This document shows, one piece after another, positions 1 to 11,840 of a DNA stretch of 64,000 nucleotides. The translations under genes were made by a program, and so were the position numbers. The stretch's first letter is position 1. Each line of letters starts with the position of its first letter. Source of the stretch: Chelonoidis abingdonii (taxonomy: Eukaryota; Chordata; Testudines; Testudinidae); assembly GCF_003597395.2 (NCBI RefSeq), contig NC_133770.1, forward strand, positions 26,908,422 to 26,972,421, in the 5' to 3' direction. The notes below the pieces were generated by a model. The model saw nothing but the letters and a program-made list of their open reading frames with translations, was not told the origin of the DNA and ran no database searches.

Positions 1-434
1 GCCCGTCTCCATTTGCTGCTTTGTCCTGCCCCAGCCCTGAAGCCAGCCCCTTCATACCTCTGCCCCACTCCCAGCCTGGTTGCTCCCCTTCCCCTACGGC
101 ACCTTTGCCCTGCTCGGCCCCTCCCCTCGTGCACCCATGCCCCCTTAGTGCGCTTGTGCTTCCCCCCCATTTGAGTTTGCCCCTCTTGCACTTCACCCCC
201 CACTGCTGTTGTGTCCCTCCTCTCCCCTGGTGCAGCTAGAGAAGCCAGATTCAATCTCGTGTCGGTAACTGACCCCCCCCCAAGTCCTCGATAGTCCCCT
301 TCTCTGCCCCCCTCCCCCATTTTGGCACCCTCCTCCCCTGCCTGCAGCCTAGCAGGGAGGAGCGGTTGACCTGCTTTCCCCTCCCCTCCCCTCCCCTCCC
401 CTTCTCTGGTATCTTCCCTCCCTCCCTATTCACC
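1..434 (+). other. C/T-rich leader upstream of a LINE ORF1
   Basis: This stretch is strongly pyrimidine-rich on the plus strand and includes a (CCCCT)n tract at about 376-403. It ends at an ATG at 435 in a strong Kozak setting (CACCATGG). The short open frames in it are explained by base composition. By position it is probably the 5' untranslated region of the LINE whose ORF1 follows. Its upstream end lies outside the window. Confidence 0.45.
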
Positions 435-589
435 ATGGCGGGAGACACAGCTAGTGGGACCCCTGGGACGACCCCTGTCCCCCCTGCCCGCCTGCTCCCT
501 CGACGACCCCCCTAGTCTCCACCGCTACTGCCACTGCCAGACCACCTGCCACCGCTCTCGCTGGGGCGCCGGCAGCGGCGGGCACAGGG

Positions 590-1753
590 ATGACTTCCGC
601 TGCTGCCACGTCCCTCGCCCCCTCCGATTCTGGGGGAGCCCCTCCAGCCAGCAGAAAGGGCCAGGGCAATAAGAAGGGAAAGGGCCCCGCTCAGAAGACT
701 AAGCCCTCTATGGCAGGGCCTGACACCTCTGCCGCGGCCCCGCCACCGGCCGCAGCGCCCCTCCCCACTGTTCCCTCCACCAGCTCTGCGGGTGCTCCTT
801 CCCCGCCCCCCAGGGCGTACGCCCAGGTGATGGCAGCCCCCCTGCCTGCCGCTACGTCGTCTCCCTCGACAGCCGCCTCCGCTACCATCTACTGCAGCCG
901 GGGCCCCTTCCCCACCTTGACCAGGAAGCACAGGGTCCATTGCCTCCTGGTGCCCGCCTCGCCCCATGTGGAGACCTACATGCGGGTGTTGGCAAGGGTG
1001 GTGGGGCCCACGGCCATTGTGGCGGCCTCCAGGGTGTACGGCAAGGTGGTCTTCTTCCTTGCCTCGGAGGCCGCCGCCCCGGAGGCGGTGGAGAAGGGCC
1101 TGGCAGTGGGGGGAGTGTTCGTCCCCCTGGAGCCGCTGGAGGACCTGGGCATCCATGTTGTCCTGACGTCCGTCCCTCCCTTCCTCCCCAATACAGCCCT
1201 GTTACCCGCCCTCTCGACTCTGGGGAAGCCCATCTTTGTTGTGAGCCCTCTCCCTTTGGGCTGTAAGGACCCCGCCCTCCATCAGGTCCTCTCGTTCCAC
1301 CGGCAGGTGCAGCTTCAACTGCCGCCGGCGGCGCGTGGCAGAGAGGCGCTCAAGGGGTCCTTCCTGGTCCCCTATCAGGGGGCCCATTACCGGGTGCACT
1401 ATTCTACGAGGGAGGCCCAGTGTTACCTCTGCCGGGTGATGGGGCACGTCCGGAGGGACTGCCCCTTGGCCTGGCTTGGAGGAGCGCCCGGGACCCCCGA
1501 GCCCTGGCATGGTGCTGGCCCCATCATCGCCAGCGCCCCTGGCCGCCTGGTACCCAGGGTCGCCCCTCCTCCTCCTAAATCCATCACTGCTCCCGCTCAG
1601 GCCACAGGGGGACCTCCTCCAGTGCGCCCAGCTAAGCGGGCCGGCCTCGCCTCTGCTGGCTGCACTCTGGCGGGGCCTGTGGAGGAGGGTACGGCAGGGG
1701 TGCTGCCGGGCATGGGAGAGGGCCTCCCCAGGGGGAATCTTCCCTTTCTCTGA
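590..1753 (+). CDS. Non-LTR retrotransposon ORF1 protein with a CCHC zinc knuckle (nucleic-acid binding)
   Basis: A 387-residue open frame. Residues 1 to about 100 are rich in Ala, Pro and Ser. Residues 100-270 look like a compact RNA-binding fold (HRVHCLLVP, YGKVVFF, IFVVSPLPLG). A single zinc knuckle, CYLCRVMGHVRRDC (C-X2-C-X4-H-X4-C), lies near residue 283. Proteins like this are ORF1 products of Tx1/L1-type LINEs and are often mis-annotated as ZCCHC3-like. They bind element RNA in the ribonucleoprotein particle. The true start is probably the ATG at 435, because that frame is open to a stop at 513 and then this frame carries on with similar Ala/Pro-rich sequence, so one frameshift lies at about 480-513. 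A second shift near 1753 moves the C-terminus to 1765-2013. No endonuclease or RT frame follows. The family is inferred; a host ZCCHC gene is unlikely. Confidence 0.6.
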   Translation: MTSAAATSLAPSDSGGAPPASRKGQGNKKGKGPAQKTKPSMAGPDTSAAAPPPAAAPLPTVPSTSSAGAPSPPPRAYAQVMAAPLPAATSSPSTAASATIYCSRGPFPTLTRKHRVHCLLVPASPHVETYMRVLARVVGPTAIVAASRVYGKVVFFLASEAAAPEAVEKGLAVGGVFVPLEPLEDLGIHVVLTSVPPFLPNTALLPALSTLGKPIFVVSPLPLGCKDPALHQVLSFHRQVQLQLPPAARGREALKGSFLVPYQGAHYRVHYSTREAQCYLCRVMGHVRRDCPLAWLGGAPGTPEPWHGAGPIIASAPGRLVPRVAPPPPKSITAPAQATGGPPPVRPAKRAGLASAGCTLAGPVEEGTAGVLPGMGEGLPRGNLPFL

Positions 1754-1764
1754 CTGTCCCACCA

Positions 1765-2013
1765 GTGCCCCTCCAAGTCCACGAACCACTATCCCTGCCC
1801 TCCAACCCAACCCCTGTCAACCAGCCCGCAGGTGATGCCACAGAGGGCTGGACCCTTGTACAGGGTAGGCGGGGCAAGCGGAAGTCTCAGGCCCCACTCA
1901 CGCCATCTGATGCGGAAGCCCCCCGTAAGACCAGGAAGGAGGCCGCAGGAAAAAAAAAAAAACAGAAGAAAACTCAGAGGGAGTGGGAGTGGAGAATAAA
2001 ATATACTGGATAG
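1765..2013 (+). pseudogene. C-terminal part of the same LINE ORF1, frame-shifted
   Basis: This 82-codon frame holds the segment EGWTLVQGRRGKRK followed by a very lysine-rich tail over an A-run at about 1950-1962, ending in a TAG at 2011. An acidic-aromatic GWTLV box followed by a basic tail is the usual C-terminus of this kind of ORF1. It lies in a different frame from the 590-1753 ORF, directly after its stop, so the gene has one frameshift here. No ORF2 follows, and unrelated AT-rich DNA begins within about 30 bases. Confidence 0.5.
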
Positions 2014-2148
2014 GGGCAAGAAGTAAGCTACTTTGTATTTAATATTACAGTATTTGTACTGAACTGTATGTGAGAGATAAAGTCACATATGGGCTCCGCT
2101 ATGTATCTTTGAGCAAAATAGAGAATAATTGAAATTTATGGTTTAGAT

Positions 2149-2478
2149 CAGTGGTTCTGAAACTTGTTCTGCCGCTTGTGCGGGGAAAGCCCCTGGCGAG
2201 CTGGGCTGGTTTGTGTACCTGCCGCGTCTGCGGGTTCGGCTGATTGTGGCTCCCAGTGGCTGCGGTTCACTGCTCCAGGCCAATGGGAGCTGCTGGAAGC
2301 GGCGCAGGCCGAGACATACTGGCCGCCGCTTCCAGCAGCTCCCATTGGCCTGGAGCAGTGAACCGCGGCCACTAGGATCAGCAATCAGCCGAACCCGCGG
2401 ACGCGGCAGGTACACAAACCAGCCCAGCCCGCCAGGGGCTTTCCTACACAAGCGGCAGGACAAGTTTAGAAACCACTG
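2149..2478. mobile_element. Non-autonomous hAT-type element, nearly palindromic, with target duplication
   Basis: The ends CAGTGGTT and AACCACTG are inverted. The whole 330-bp body is close to an inverted repeat: arms containing CTGCCGCTTGTGCGGGGAAAG and the GGTTCGGCTGATTG region recur inverted on the right side. Flanks are gtttagat (2141-2148) and ggttagat (2479-2486), an 8-bp duplication with one mismatch, as hAT transposases make. It has no coding capacity. Related elements lie at 42058 and 53627. Confidence 0.8.
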
Positions 2479-2486
2479 GGTTAGAT

Positions 2487-3848
2487 TAATCCCTGGTATA
2501 ACCTCATTGAAATCAATAGAGTCAGACCTAGTATTCTTTTGGCCCCATGAGTCAACTGTGAGCAAACTGTCAAGCTATGATTCTAAATAAGCCATGCTGT
2601 AATATGTTATAAAAAGAGAATGTAATAAAAATAACCTAGGTTTGCTCAATTTACATATATTGCAAGCATAGTTTTTAGTTAATCTAGGATTTTCCAGGAA
2701 ACAGCCTTGTTAGATAAACCCTATTTATGTTTTACTGTTATTGTATTTTAAATTATTCAGAAGTCTACAACACATTATAATGCAGTTCATTAATTTTCAG
2801 TCTGCAGGTTAGTAGGGAGTGAATTTATTTAATCATGCATGTAAAATTACTAGATTTTTTAAAAAACTTTTGCTGATTTCAGCATGTTTGAAACTGTACA
2901 ACACAGCCCTAAGCAAAATATGTACCATCTAGCAGAAAAAGGACAAATTTTTTTTATCTTAAAATGAATTTTCTGATTCAATAGCTAGGACCCAAATCAT
3001 TAATGCTAACACATTATTTTTTTGGTCTGTCTTGTATCTTCAGGATAAAGTCAGAATTAGCAATTTGTGTGTGACTCAGGACTGGTCTGAAGAATTTCAC
3101 ACATGCAAATATGTGAAGCAATTAATTCTGAGAAGTAGAAGCCCTTATTTCACAGGTACGGTTATAATACTTAGGGGAATTTTCATTTAAATCAAGTATC
3201 AGTGCTACATTAAAAAGAATGCAAACAGCTCAGTCATCCTCTCACAGGCTCTTAATGCACATCAGTCACTTCCACAACTGCTTCAATGAGCATTTGAAAA
3301 GCTTGCATATTTTCCTTAGTGGGTGTGTTTTTTTAAAAGTAGATTTACAACAGTGCTTTGTGGAGTGACAGGGAAGCTCTACAACTAAAAATATAAAGTG
3401 GATTATGTTCTTCTCTATAGTTCCTCTCCAGCTCGGATGCAGATGAAAATGGAGAGTACCATGGTTTATGCTGATGAACATTGTGCTCTGTTACTCTTGC
3501 CAGTAAGCTGAAATCTGCTAAAGAGTAGGCATTGAAAAATAGTGGGCTTCAAGAATACTGTACCCAACATACGTTATGAATCACTGGCTTGACGGCTTTC
3601 TCAGGCTGTCCTTCTGAAATCTCCTTCCAGATGTCCAACCAATAGCTTCAACTTAACATGGTCAAAGCTAAATTCCTGAATTTTCCCTCTCCCTGATTTT
3701 TTCTGTCACAGTAGTGTATCCAATAAATGTTTTTTGTGACCTATGTGAATGGATCTGAAGCTCACACTTCATTTCCTGTTGTACAAATCTCCAATCACAA
3801 AATTATCACCACAATTTAAGCTAACAGGCACAATCTGATGCAATCTTA
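2487..3848. other. AT-rich intergenic DNA, nothing recognised
   Basis: No coding frame, RNA gene or clear repeat was recognised. The base composition is typical of neutral vertebrate DNA. Confidence 0.4.
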
Positions 3849-4017
3849 GCTAGAGATGGGGCCCAAATGAAGGAAGATCAAATCCAAATTCAAATCAGAG
3901 CTTTGCAGCTGGTGCCCATCACTAGGAATTGTATCCAAATCAAAACCTTGAACCCAATTCCTTTTGAGCTGAGGGAAAATTTGGATCCAAATTTTGCAGT
4001 TCAATCCCATTTCTAGA
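3849..4017. mobile_element. Small MITE-like element with CTAGAGATGGG ends
   Basis: The left end CTAGAGATGGGGCCCAAA and the right end TTTGCAGTTCAATCCCATTTCTAGAG are inverted versions of each other, and the inside is rich in AAATCCAAAT-type runs. There is no coding capacity. It resembles the AGAGCTGGTCA-ended MITEs at 45446 and 55235. Confidence 0.45.
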
Positions 4018-7000
4018 GTAAAACAGGACAAAAGACTGAGTAGGAACAGAATCTTAAATGTTTTCTCAGCCATTATGGTGGGCTCTCCAAGACTGAAGTA
4101 CATTGGTGCTGTGTGTGTGTGTGTTTTGTGGTAGCCCTGCATTGCTTCTGTCCCAGATCCTGTATGGCTATAGGTGGAGCCATTCCTGTGTATCCCCCCA
4201 AGTAGGCTACCTGTTCACCATTTTCAGCACAAGCAGGCCATACAGTGTAGCAGTGCTGCTGATGCCACATGGTTTCCCAGGCTCTCCAGCCCACCCGCTT
4301 GCTACTGGAGTAGGATAGAGAGTTATGCCCTAGTTGTAGTGGCTGGCTCAAAGTCCACATGCTTTGCATGCTGGACATATAAATAAGAGTCTAGTTTATT
4401 TAATTCTTAGCACTGAGTTAAATGTTTATGGTGGGACTCTGCAACCAGGAATGTAATATTACCCATACACTTATTTAGATATTGGTGCTATGCAACCATA
4501 GAATCCTTGGGAGGAAGTACTGTGTTTTTAGAGCTAAAACAACTACAGCAGTGAGAAATCCCAAGACGTAAAATGCAGACAAAATTGTACATATTCATTC
4601 TATCCTCTGTTAGTGCTAGCTCCAGGCTTGGCATGGGTGATTGGTAGAAACTGGTGCATGAATCTCTCTTTGCCTAGGAAACCATCTCACATCCCTTCCT
4701 AAGGGCTTAATCCAGCTCCTACTGGAAAAGGCTGCCCATTGACTTCAATAGGCAATGGATCAAGTCCTAAGCCTGCCTATAGACCTCTTGTACCTGAATT
4801 TCTGAAACCTTTAGGATCAGATATTTAGCTGTGAATCTTTGCCTATTTAAACCACTAGGAGATGTGACCTTTAAAGTGTATGTTGAGGTTTTGGGTTTGG
4901 GTTAGAGGCCAGGCATCTGCTGGATAAACTCTGCAGTGTTCACAAATTGAAATAGATTGCACCAAGTTAGATAAACAGAGAGCTTCAGTCTCTGAAACCA
5001 TTACTCATGTGCAAGAATTAAAAAGTGTGAAAAAGTTCTAACTACATTTTAGAACCCTTTGAACCATTAAAAATTCAATAGAATTCAAAAGAATGCAATA
5101 GATTTTTAAAATTATCTTAGCTTTTCTCTTATATCATGGAGCAATAAAAATCTTACTAAAATAAGTTTCTCACCATGGAAACATTTTCAAGGGGCAACAA
5201 TCTTTAACCACTGTTTCTTCAGGCACACTGATGCCCCTTAAAATAAAACATGAGCTACAGAAAAATAACTCTGTGTCCCACTCCACTGTCATTTAAATTG
5301 TATTCTGAACATTAAAACATTGATGGATGCTCTAGAGACATCACTGTACATTTTAATGCCATTACTAGGACAAGGGGAAAAGCCTTGAAAACAGGCCAAA
5401 CAGCCAACATTTTGGCCATGAACAGCCTTCAACATAGTAATAAAACATGAATATCAGTGAACTATTTTTTACCTTTATTTATGATTTTGGGATAATACAC
5501 CACCATGTATGTGATGCAGAGTACAAATCAAATATCATAACTTGCTGAGCATTAGACATTGTATCCACAGCAATACCAAAAAAATGCAGCAAGATCCTTA
5601 TTTACGCCTTATCTAAAAATTATAATAGTAACTGGATTTTTAATAGCCTCTTGTCAGCATCCTTGGCTTGAAAGGAAGAAGTTCAGATCAGGTGCTGTTG
5701 AGGATTGCTCCCCAAAAATCCTCTCAGCTTGAATAATGTTCTTACTAGAGAGCTTCCAGTATTTTAACTCTGTTTACAGGTTTGTTTATTTATTTTATTC
5801 ATGGCTAAAAATGGTGCTCTGATGGGACTGCTCATTATTCAGCTTACTAAACTTTAGGAAGGGGTGTGCAGACTTTCAGTTTAAGAAGAAATTTCCTGAA
5901 GTCTTTTTTGGCCCAATGTTTACACAGCTTTAGTGTTCATTGAGAGACACAGAAGATACATTTTTGTTTTGACTTGAGGGTGCAATTTTCCAGCAATTCT
6001 TGAGTTTGTGCCAAATCCTACTCCCTTTTCCTGGAGAAAAGGGGGGTTGAGGAAAGCAGGATTGGGATCTCTGTAGTGTTTTCAATTTTTGTTTTTAGTT
6101 CCAACTTTTCAACTAAAAATATCAAAAAATATAAACTTCTTTGATGGAAAGGATCTTCTTTCAGAGAAAAATGTCAAAGAGTGTATAGAAACATGTCTCA
6201 ACAGATGATTATTTATGTTTATTTTGCAGCACCCAAAAACATGCAGGAACACTGCAGTAAAAAGAAAACACAGTCTCTGCCTGGCAGACTTCATGGTTTT
6301 GGTGCCCAGTCCTTCAACTGACAGCACACAAGTGTTGTGTCCATGTGGGGCCCCACTGAAGTTATTGGGGCTCTGCATGGCATAGTAGTCTGCTCCTACA
6401 CTGTCAATTGCAGGGTTAAAATCTAACTTCACTCGTGATGCAGTGGGAGAGGCATAGCACGAGAACAGCAGAAAGGACGTCAGTGAGAATATAAGGTTAC
6501 TCAGCAAAGGCTAGGGCATGACATGGTGCATGCAGCCAAAGCTTTTTGTATGGACTCCAAGTTCAGGATTAAGTCCTTCTTCAGTTAGGATAACAGTCCC
6601 AAAATTTTGCTGCCTATCTGACGTGTCCCAACCTCTTGAGCCTAGGACCTTAGGACCTTTCTGAACCGCCAAAAAACTTTGGTTCAACTCAAGGGATGGG
6701 AGAAGATTTGGGTTGATTCTTTATGTCCAAACACAATTGAAAATCCCTTATTAAAAACAAGCTAAATCATAAAACAAATATCAGAATCAAGGTAGTTCTC
6801 TGCAGCATAGATGAATGTGTGAAGTAGAGAGTCTGAAAGCCAGATTTTTAAAGGTATATAGAAGAGCCTTAAGATACAGATAGGCACTTACTGGGGTTTT
6901 TTAATCTTTATACACCTAAGTACTTTTAAAAACTGGCCTGAAATAGCTTGGCCAAAATCACACACAGGAATTCTGCAGCAGGACTGGAAACTCAACCCAG

Positions 7001-7460
7001 TTCTCCTGATTCTCAATCTAGTGCTTTAACTCAAAACCATCCTTCACCTCTGAGAGTGTGCCCATAAGCAATTTCCATGTCAAATTTTTACAGTGGGAGT
7101 CTGGACAGAAAAGCAAACATAAAGCAAATTATACCTTGGGGTTCCAAATTAATTCACCAGCAATGACTCTGAGGTCAAATTTACTCAGTTTATAAATCAA
7201 AGTGTGACTTCTCTCAGTGCCAGCACTGGCAGCTTAACCTAGTGTCTGGAAATCAAGCTGTTCTCTTCTCAGCCTCATACATCCTCACCAACAATCACCA
7301 GGACTAACAATTCTGGGATCAGAAACTAGCCTGCAATTTTGTTGATGATGCATATGGTAGAAGTAATTACAGCGTTCCCTTCTACTGCTACACTGTCAGT
7401 AAGTACTGACAGTAGAAAAAATATGCTTCAGTTAGTAAGCTAAGCAGATTCTACGTAGAG
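4018..7460. other. Intergenic DNA without recognisable genes
   Basis: It contains a short (GT)n run at about 4111-4126 and short open frames with no family resemblance. Around 4683-4780 lies a degenerate copy of a self-complementary motif (TTGACTTCAATAGGC) seen elsewhere in the window. Nothing else could be supported. Confidence 0.4.
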
Positions 7461-7469
7461 GAATAATGG

Positions 7470-7690
7470 TACCTGACATTTTATATAGCACTTTTAATCT
7501 AAGGATGTTGAAGTACATTTACAGTGTTATTTAATTAAGCATCACAGTGCTCTTTGGGATAGGTATTATCTTCATTTTACTTGTAGGTAAACTGAGGCAC
7601 AGAGAGGCTAATAGCTGCACAGTGAGAAAATGTCAAAGCCAAGAGGAGTGCTGGTACTCAGCCTCTTGCACTATTAAATTGCACTAGTCA
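7470..7690 (-). repeat. Ancient MIR/CORE-SINE-like repeat
   Basis: The box ATTATCTTCATTTTACTTGTAGG, followed by AAACTGAGGCACAGAGAGGCTAA, is the conserved MIR-type core read on the opposite strand. A TATATAGCAC arm lies upstream. The same arrangement occurs at 35995-36185. The copy is diverged and non-coding, and the boundaries are approximate. Confidence 0.55.
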
Positions 7691-7699
7691 CTGTGCCCT

Positions 7700-8980
7700 C
7701 AGCCAGATAGGATATAGGTTTAACTAAGGCTAGAATCTTGCATGTAGATTGGCTGAGAAGGTGCCATTTTTTAAAAGTAACACTCATCTGATCATAACAA
7801 CTATTTAGTTTAATAGTAAAGGACAATGTCAAGACTGGTGGGCTTTACTTTTCAACCATCTGACACTCCTGCAACTGTTGTTATGAGTAACCAAGTTTTA
7901 ATTTTCATTGTGATCATAACTGTAGAATAGCCATTATGAAACAAGTCATTTAGAACTTTAGAAACACTCTCTATTTACAGGGTCTGAATCTGATCTTAGA
8001 CCAGTTCTAAACCTGTGCAACTCCAATTACTTTAACTGAATGATTCTTGATTTACACCAGAGTGAAATCATAATCTCCCATATTGTAATGTTTTAGCTGT
8101 TTTTGCAGCTTTTTTTATCTTCTTAAAAATAATAAAAAGCCTTTTCTTAAAAAGCATCATTTTTATATCTCAAAAACACTTCTCAAGAAAGTACAATAGT
8201 GTTAGCTTATCATCTAAGCAATCATTTCTGTTGTAATCTTCCTAGATTAGTGATCTAAAACAATCTACTAGCGGTGGTAAAAGAAAATTTGCTAGGTAAT
8301 AAAAATTTTGCAGGCTGTTTTCCTTAGCTTCGTAGATCAGTTTTTCAGTCTAGAGAATGCTAACATCCTGGGGTGTTATTTCCCTATTTCCCAGAGGATA
8401 GTGTTGTGTATGTAAGAACTACAATATGTCACAATGTGTAGCTTCATTGACTAACCATAAACACTGTAATGAAACTGGTGCTGATCCCTGCAGCACCTCT
8501 TCAGACATCCCCTAGAACCTTCAAAGGGTCACTACTTGTTTTCTGCTGCAAGGATAATCTTGCAACCACCAGATAACTTGCTAACCAAATCTAAAACAAG
8601 CTGCTTACAGTTGGATCATAAGGGTAACAGAGTCTGGTCTGTTTTTTTCCCCAGTTAAAACTAAAACTAAAGGCTGAATACTCAAAATAAGTTAGGTATT
8701 GTGATGCTGATCATAATACCACCTACCTTTTAGGTTCCTGGAAAAATTACTGATTCTCAAGGCCTGAGTTAGGCACCTAAGACCTATACAATGAATAAGG
8801 AGACATAGGTGCCTTAGATTTCAATCCTCAGGGAGCCACCCAAGCTAACCAATGGAAGATGCTGACCAGAGGGATGTGTGCTAAGCCCTTCCTCCTCACA
8901 GAGATAAGCATCTAAATGTGAGCTCTAAGGGGATATCTAGCTCTGTTTGTGCTCATACCCTTTTAGCAAGAAGCTGCCTC
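7700..8980. other. Intergenic DNA; old short repeats only
   Basis: No gene was seen. The segment around 8764-8820 has inverted copies of TTAGGCACCTAAG and ATAGGTGCCTTAG, part of a diverged dispersed family also seen near 6880 and 45300. The rest is unclassified. Confidence 0.35.
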
Positions 8981-8984
8981 CAGA

Positions 8985-9345
8985 GGTGGTGGTGGCCACC
9001 ATGTAACTTCTAGTCCAGCAATTAGAGGATTTGCCTGTGATGTAGGAGACCTGGGTTCAATTTCCTCATTTCTGGCAGAGGAAGAATTGGAACACAGATC
9101 TTCCACCTCTCAGGAGAGTGCTTTAATGGCTGAGCTATGGGGTAGTCTGATGGGGGCATCAGTCTCTTGCTGAAGCTGCTCCACTATGGCTAAATAATGA
9201 AACACTGAGTTGATTTTTCCACTCTCCTGAGAGGTGGGAGGCCCCTGTTCAAATCCTCTCTCCCCCTCTGGCAGAGGGGGTAATTGAACCTCGGTTTCCT
9301 ATGTCCCAAGCAACTGCTGTAACCACTGGGTTAAAAGTTGTAATG
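8985..9345. repeat. Unclassified interspersed repeat with tRNA-like and inverted segments
   Basis: The left half has a tRNA-gene-like stretch: GATTTGCCTGTGATGTAGGAG, then CTGGGTTCAATTT, which resembles a B box. The right half has the inverted counterpart (GAACCTCGGTTTCCTATGTCCCAAGC). CCACCTCTCAGGAGAGTG is mirrored by CACTCTCCTGAGAGGTGGG. This suggests a palindromic element or a pair of inverted copies. The family and its ends are uncertain. Confidence 0.35.
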
Positions 9346-9349
9346 AGGG

Positions 9350-10865
9350 CTCTGTCTCCTGCAGCTGGGTTTTGAATGATACCTTATCCACAATGCAGCC
9401 TCTGAGCATGCCTGCTGGGTTGGGTCCTTTACATGACTTAGATGGCCAAGGATCTGTGTTCCCTTGGTTTGGGAATCCCTCTGGAGGAGATAGGTGGGAG
9501 ATAGACACCTATATGCCCACAGCAAGGCAGCACTGCACTTGGTCAGAGGTAGAAACATAGATGTCCAGGGAACTTTTACCCTTAAAATGTAAGTGCTGAG
9601 TGAGTTTAGGCAACTACAGTGTTAGGAGGGAGTTTTGTGCTTTGCAGTGGAGCCCAAACTACGACAGGCACCTAAGGTGGTGACTTAGGTACCTAGCTCT
9701 TTTTTTGAGCATCCGACCCTAAGAGCCAAATTGAAACCTGGTGTAAGGAAGTGGAGTTGCACTAGTTTACATCAAATTTGAATTTAGCTGACTTAATAAT
9801 ATTTACTTAACACTGTTCCATAGTGAGATTGGCTCTGGTGTCTGAAAGAACTTAATTATGGAGCATCTGTGGTTGCTACTTTGCAGCGTTAGCTCACCTT
9901 TCAGACTGATCTGGAAAGAATCCAGTCAGACATGAGAGCACATCAAGTTGGATGTTGGGGAGAAATTGCCATACGATAATATTTCTCCCCCAAAGGTTCT
10001 ATCCTGTGTCCACTGATGTCAACTGAATAAGTTGCCATTGCTTTGGCACTTTGGGCCTTGCACACTGGCAAGGGATAACATTTCAGAGTGATTAACCTGT
10101 TATGTTATTTTGTTGTTGTTGTTCTCTGTATAATAAATGGGATCCAAGTAAGACAGACAGGTTAGGTGGCTTCCATAGTCCAGACGTCCTAAAAATTTAA
10201 TTTGAGATGAGAGACAATTGTTTACGCCACTCTTCCCTGCTGCAATAATGAACATGAAGATGGCATGGGGTCCATAATCCCAGTCCCCCTTTCTCATGCA
10301 CTAGCATGAAATGAAGCAATTTCTCTACATTCATTGCTGTGTTAATTGCTTGCAAAAATGCAAGCAGCAAAAGTCACAATATTTTACATTTTGGTTTTCC
10401 ATCACTTGGAAAATTTGCAATCACTCTGCCAAAATTAGCTACTTGTTTGTTTTGGGCTTATTTAAAAATTGTTTTTGATAGAGAAGTGCATTTTTTAGTG
10501 GAAAGAGCTAGTGGAAAACTGGACTTCTGTGTAGGATAACTCATATTTGACTTCAAAAGCATATAAAATTAGTGCGAGGCTAATTAGATCTCTTTTTAAA
10601 TTTGCCTGTTTAAACAGTCTCATATTTCTCACAACAACATGCACAGAAGCCGTGACAAATTCCCACTCTGGATGGTGTGAGCTCAGCTCCCTAGGACACC
10701 TGACTAATGTTTGTTAATTTCTCTAGTAATACACTTTAATTGAAATGGATGCATATTGAACTTAGCTGATAACGTTTCACTATTTCCTGTCAATGTCATT
10801 AAAACCAGTGCATTCATTCTGAAGTCAGTATGTTGCAAACAACATCAGTACCATTTTAACAGGGT
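9350..10865. other. Intergenic DNA, nothing recognised
   Basis: Only short open frames without domains occur here. No RNA gene or bounded repeat was identified. Confidence 0.35.
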
Positions 10866-10869
10866 CACT

Positions 10870-11840
10870 ACAATATTTGAATGGCCCCCAAATCAAAGTT
10901 GTAAAGAGAATTCGCCTTCAAAATCTGCCAACTCAGATATCCTCCCTTCCTCCTGCTCACAGAAAATGTCCACCACATCTGTGGCATCTGGCCCCTTTCA
11001 TCATCATCTCACCTCTTGGTGGTTGTGCCACTTCTCTTCTTGTTTTCCTTTTTTCAATGCCCCTCTGGCTGCTTCCCCCTCACTGCTCTCCTTGGTATGC
11101 TACGCTGTCCACTGGTTCATCCTTCTGTCTCCATGCCTATTTTGTTGGTTTCTTCCTCCTCCTGGAGGCAGGCCCTCACCCCATTTGCCAGCTGCTCCTG
11201 ACTAACTCCCCCATCTTGCTAGTTGCTCTAACGTTAGCATCTGTCCTTGTTAGTAGCTTTGTCCTCTTCCCAACAGCTGTTGTATTCCCCTTACCTCTCT
11301 CCTTCTCCTATCTCAGACCAGGAACACTTCTGTTAATGGAAAAAGAAAACTGACTTGGCAGCTTTCCCTGCTCCCTTCCTCCATCATTGGTTGCAGATGT
11401 CTGCAGATCCACCAAGGCTCTGCCTCCTTTTCCTCACAGCCCATTCAGAGAGGAAGCCTTGTAACCTCCCCATGAACTCTTTAAGCAACAGCTGCTCCCT
11501 TTTGCATTGCCCCAAGCAGACCAGAGACTGCGAGAGCAGGCATTCTGCCCTAACTTTAAATCTTGATGCTTCTTTGTGCTACAACATCTCCAGAATCCAC
11601 CCTTTCCTCTTCATTCCACTGATAAAAACCTTGTGCGTATCTTGGACACCACCTGCAATGACTTCCATATCACCCTCTCCTCTCTCACCCGATACTACTT
11701 CATCTATCCAAAAATGTTTCCACCAAATCTTTTCTCCTCTCATGTTCACTCATGTTGCCCTGTCTATGTCAGTTCCCACTTTGACATCCCATCACTAATT
11801 TCAGTGGAGTTTTCTCCTGATTTACATGAGTGTAGATGAG
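10870..11840 (+). other. Pyrimidine-rich tract with overlapping open frames of unknown nature
   Basis: About 1 kb of C/T-biased sequence on the plus strand in which two frames stay open for 140-160 codons (10756-11205, 10877-11353 and 11355-11798). The translations are rich in Leu, Pro and Ser and contain no motif I recognise. Both frames being open together fits strand bias rather than selection on a protein. It could be a much-diverged LINE or a processed sequence. There is no poly-A tail, duplication or splice evidence to decide. Confidence 0.25.

Noticed and set aside
512..1156. Long minus-strand open frame opposite the LINE ORF1
   Set aside because: It is a shadow of GC-rich coding sequence; the plus strand has the zinc knuckle and ORF1 architecture.
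6109..6507. 132-codon minus-strand frame with a hydrophobic start
   Set aside because: No domain, no repeat or gene context, and ordinary AT-rich composition.
8985..9345. Possible tRNA gene
   Set aside because: The B-box-like segment has no matching cloverleaf, and the region is part of a larger repeat.
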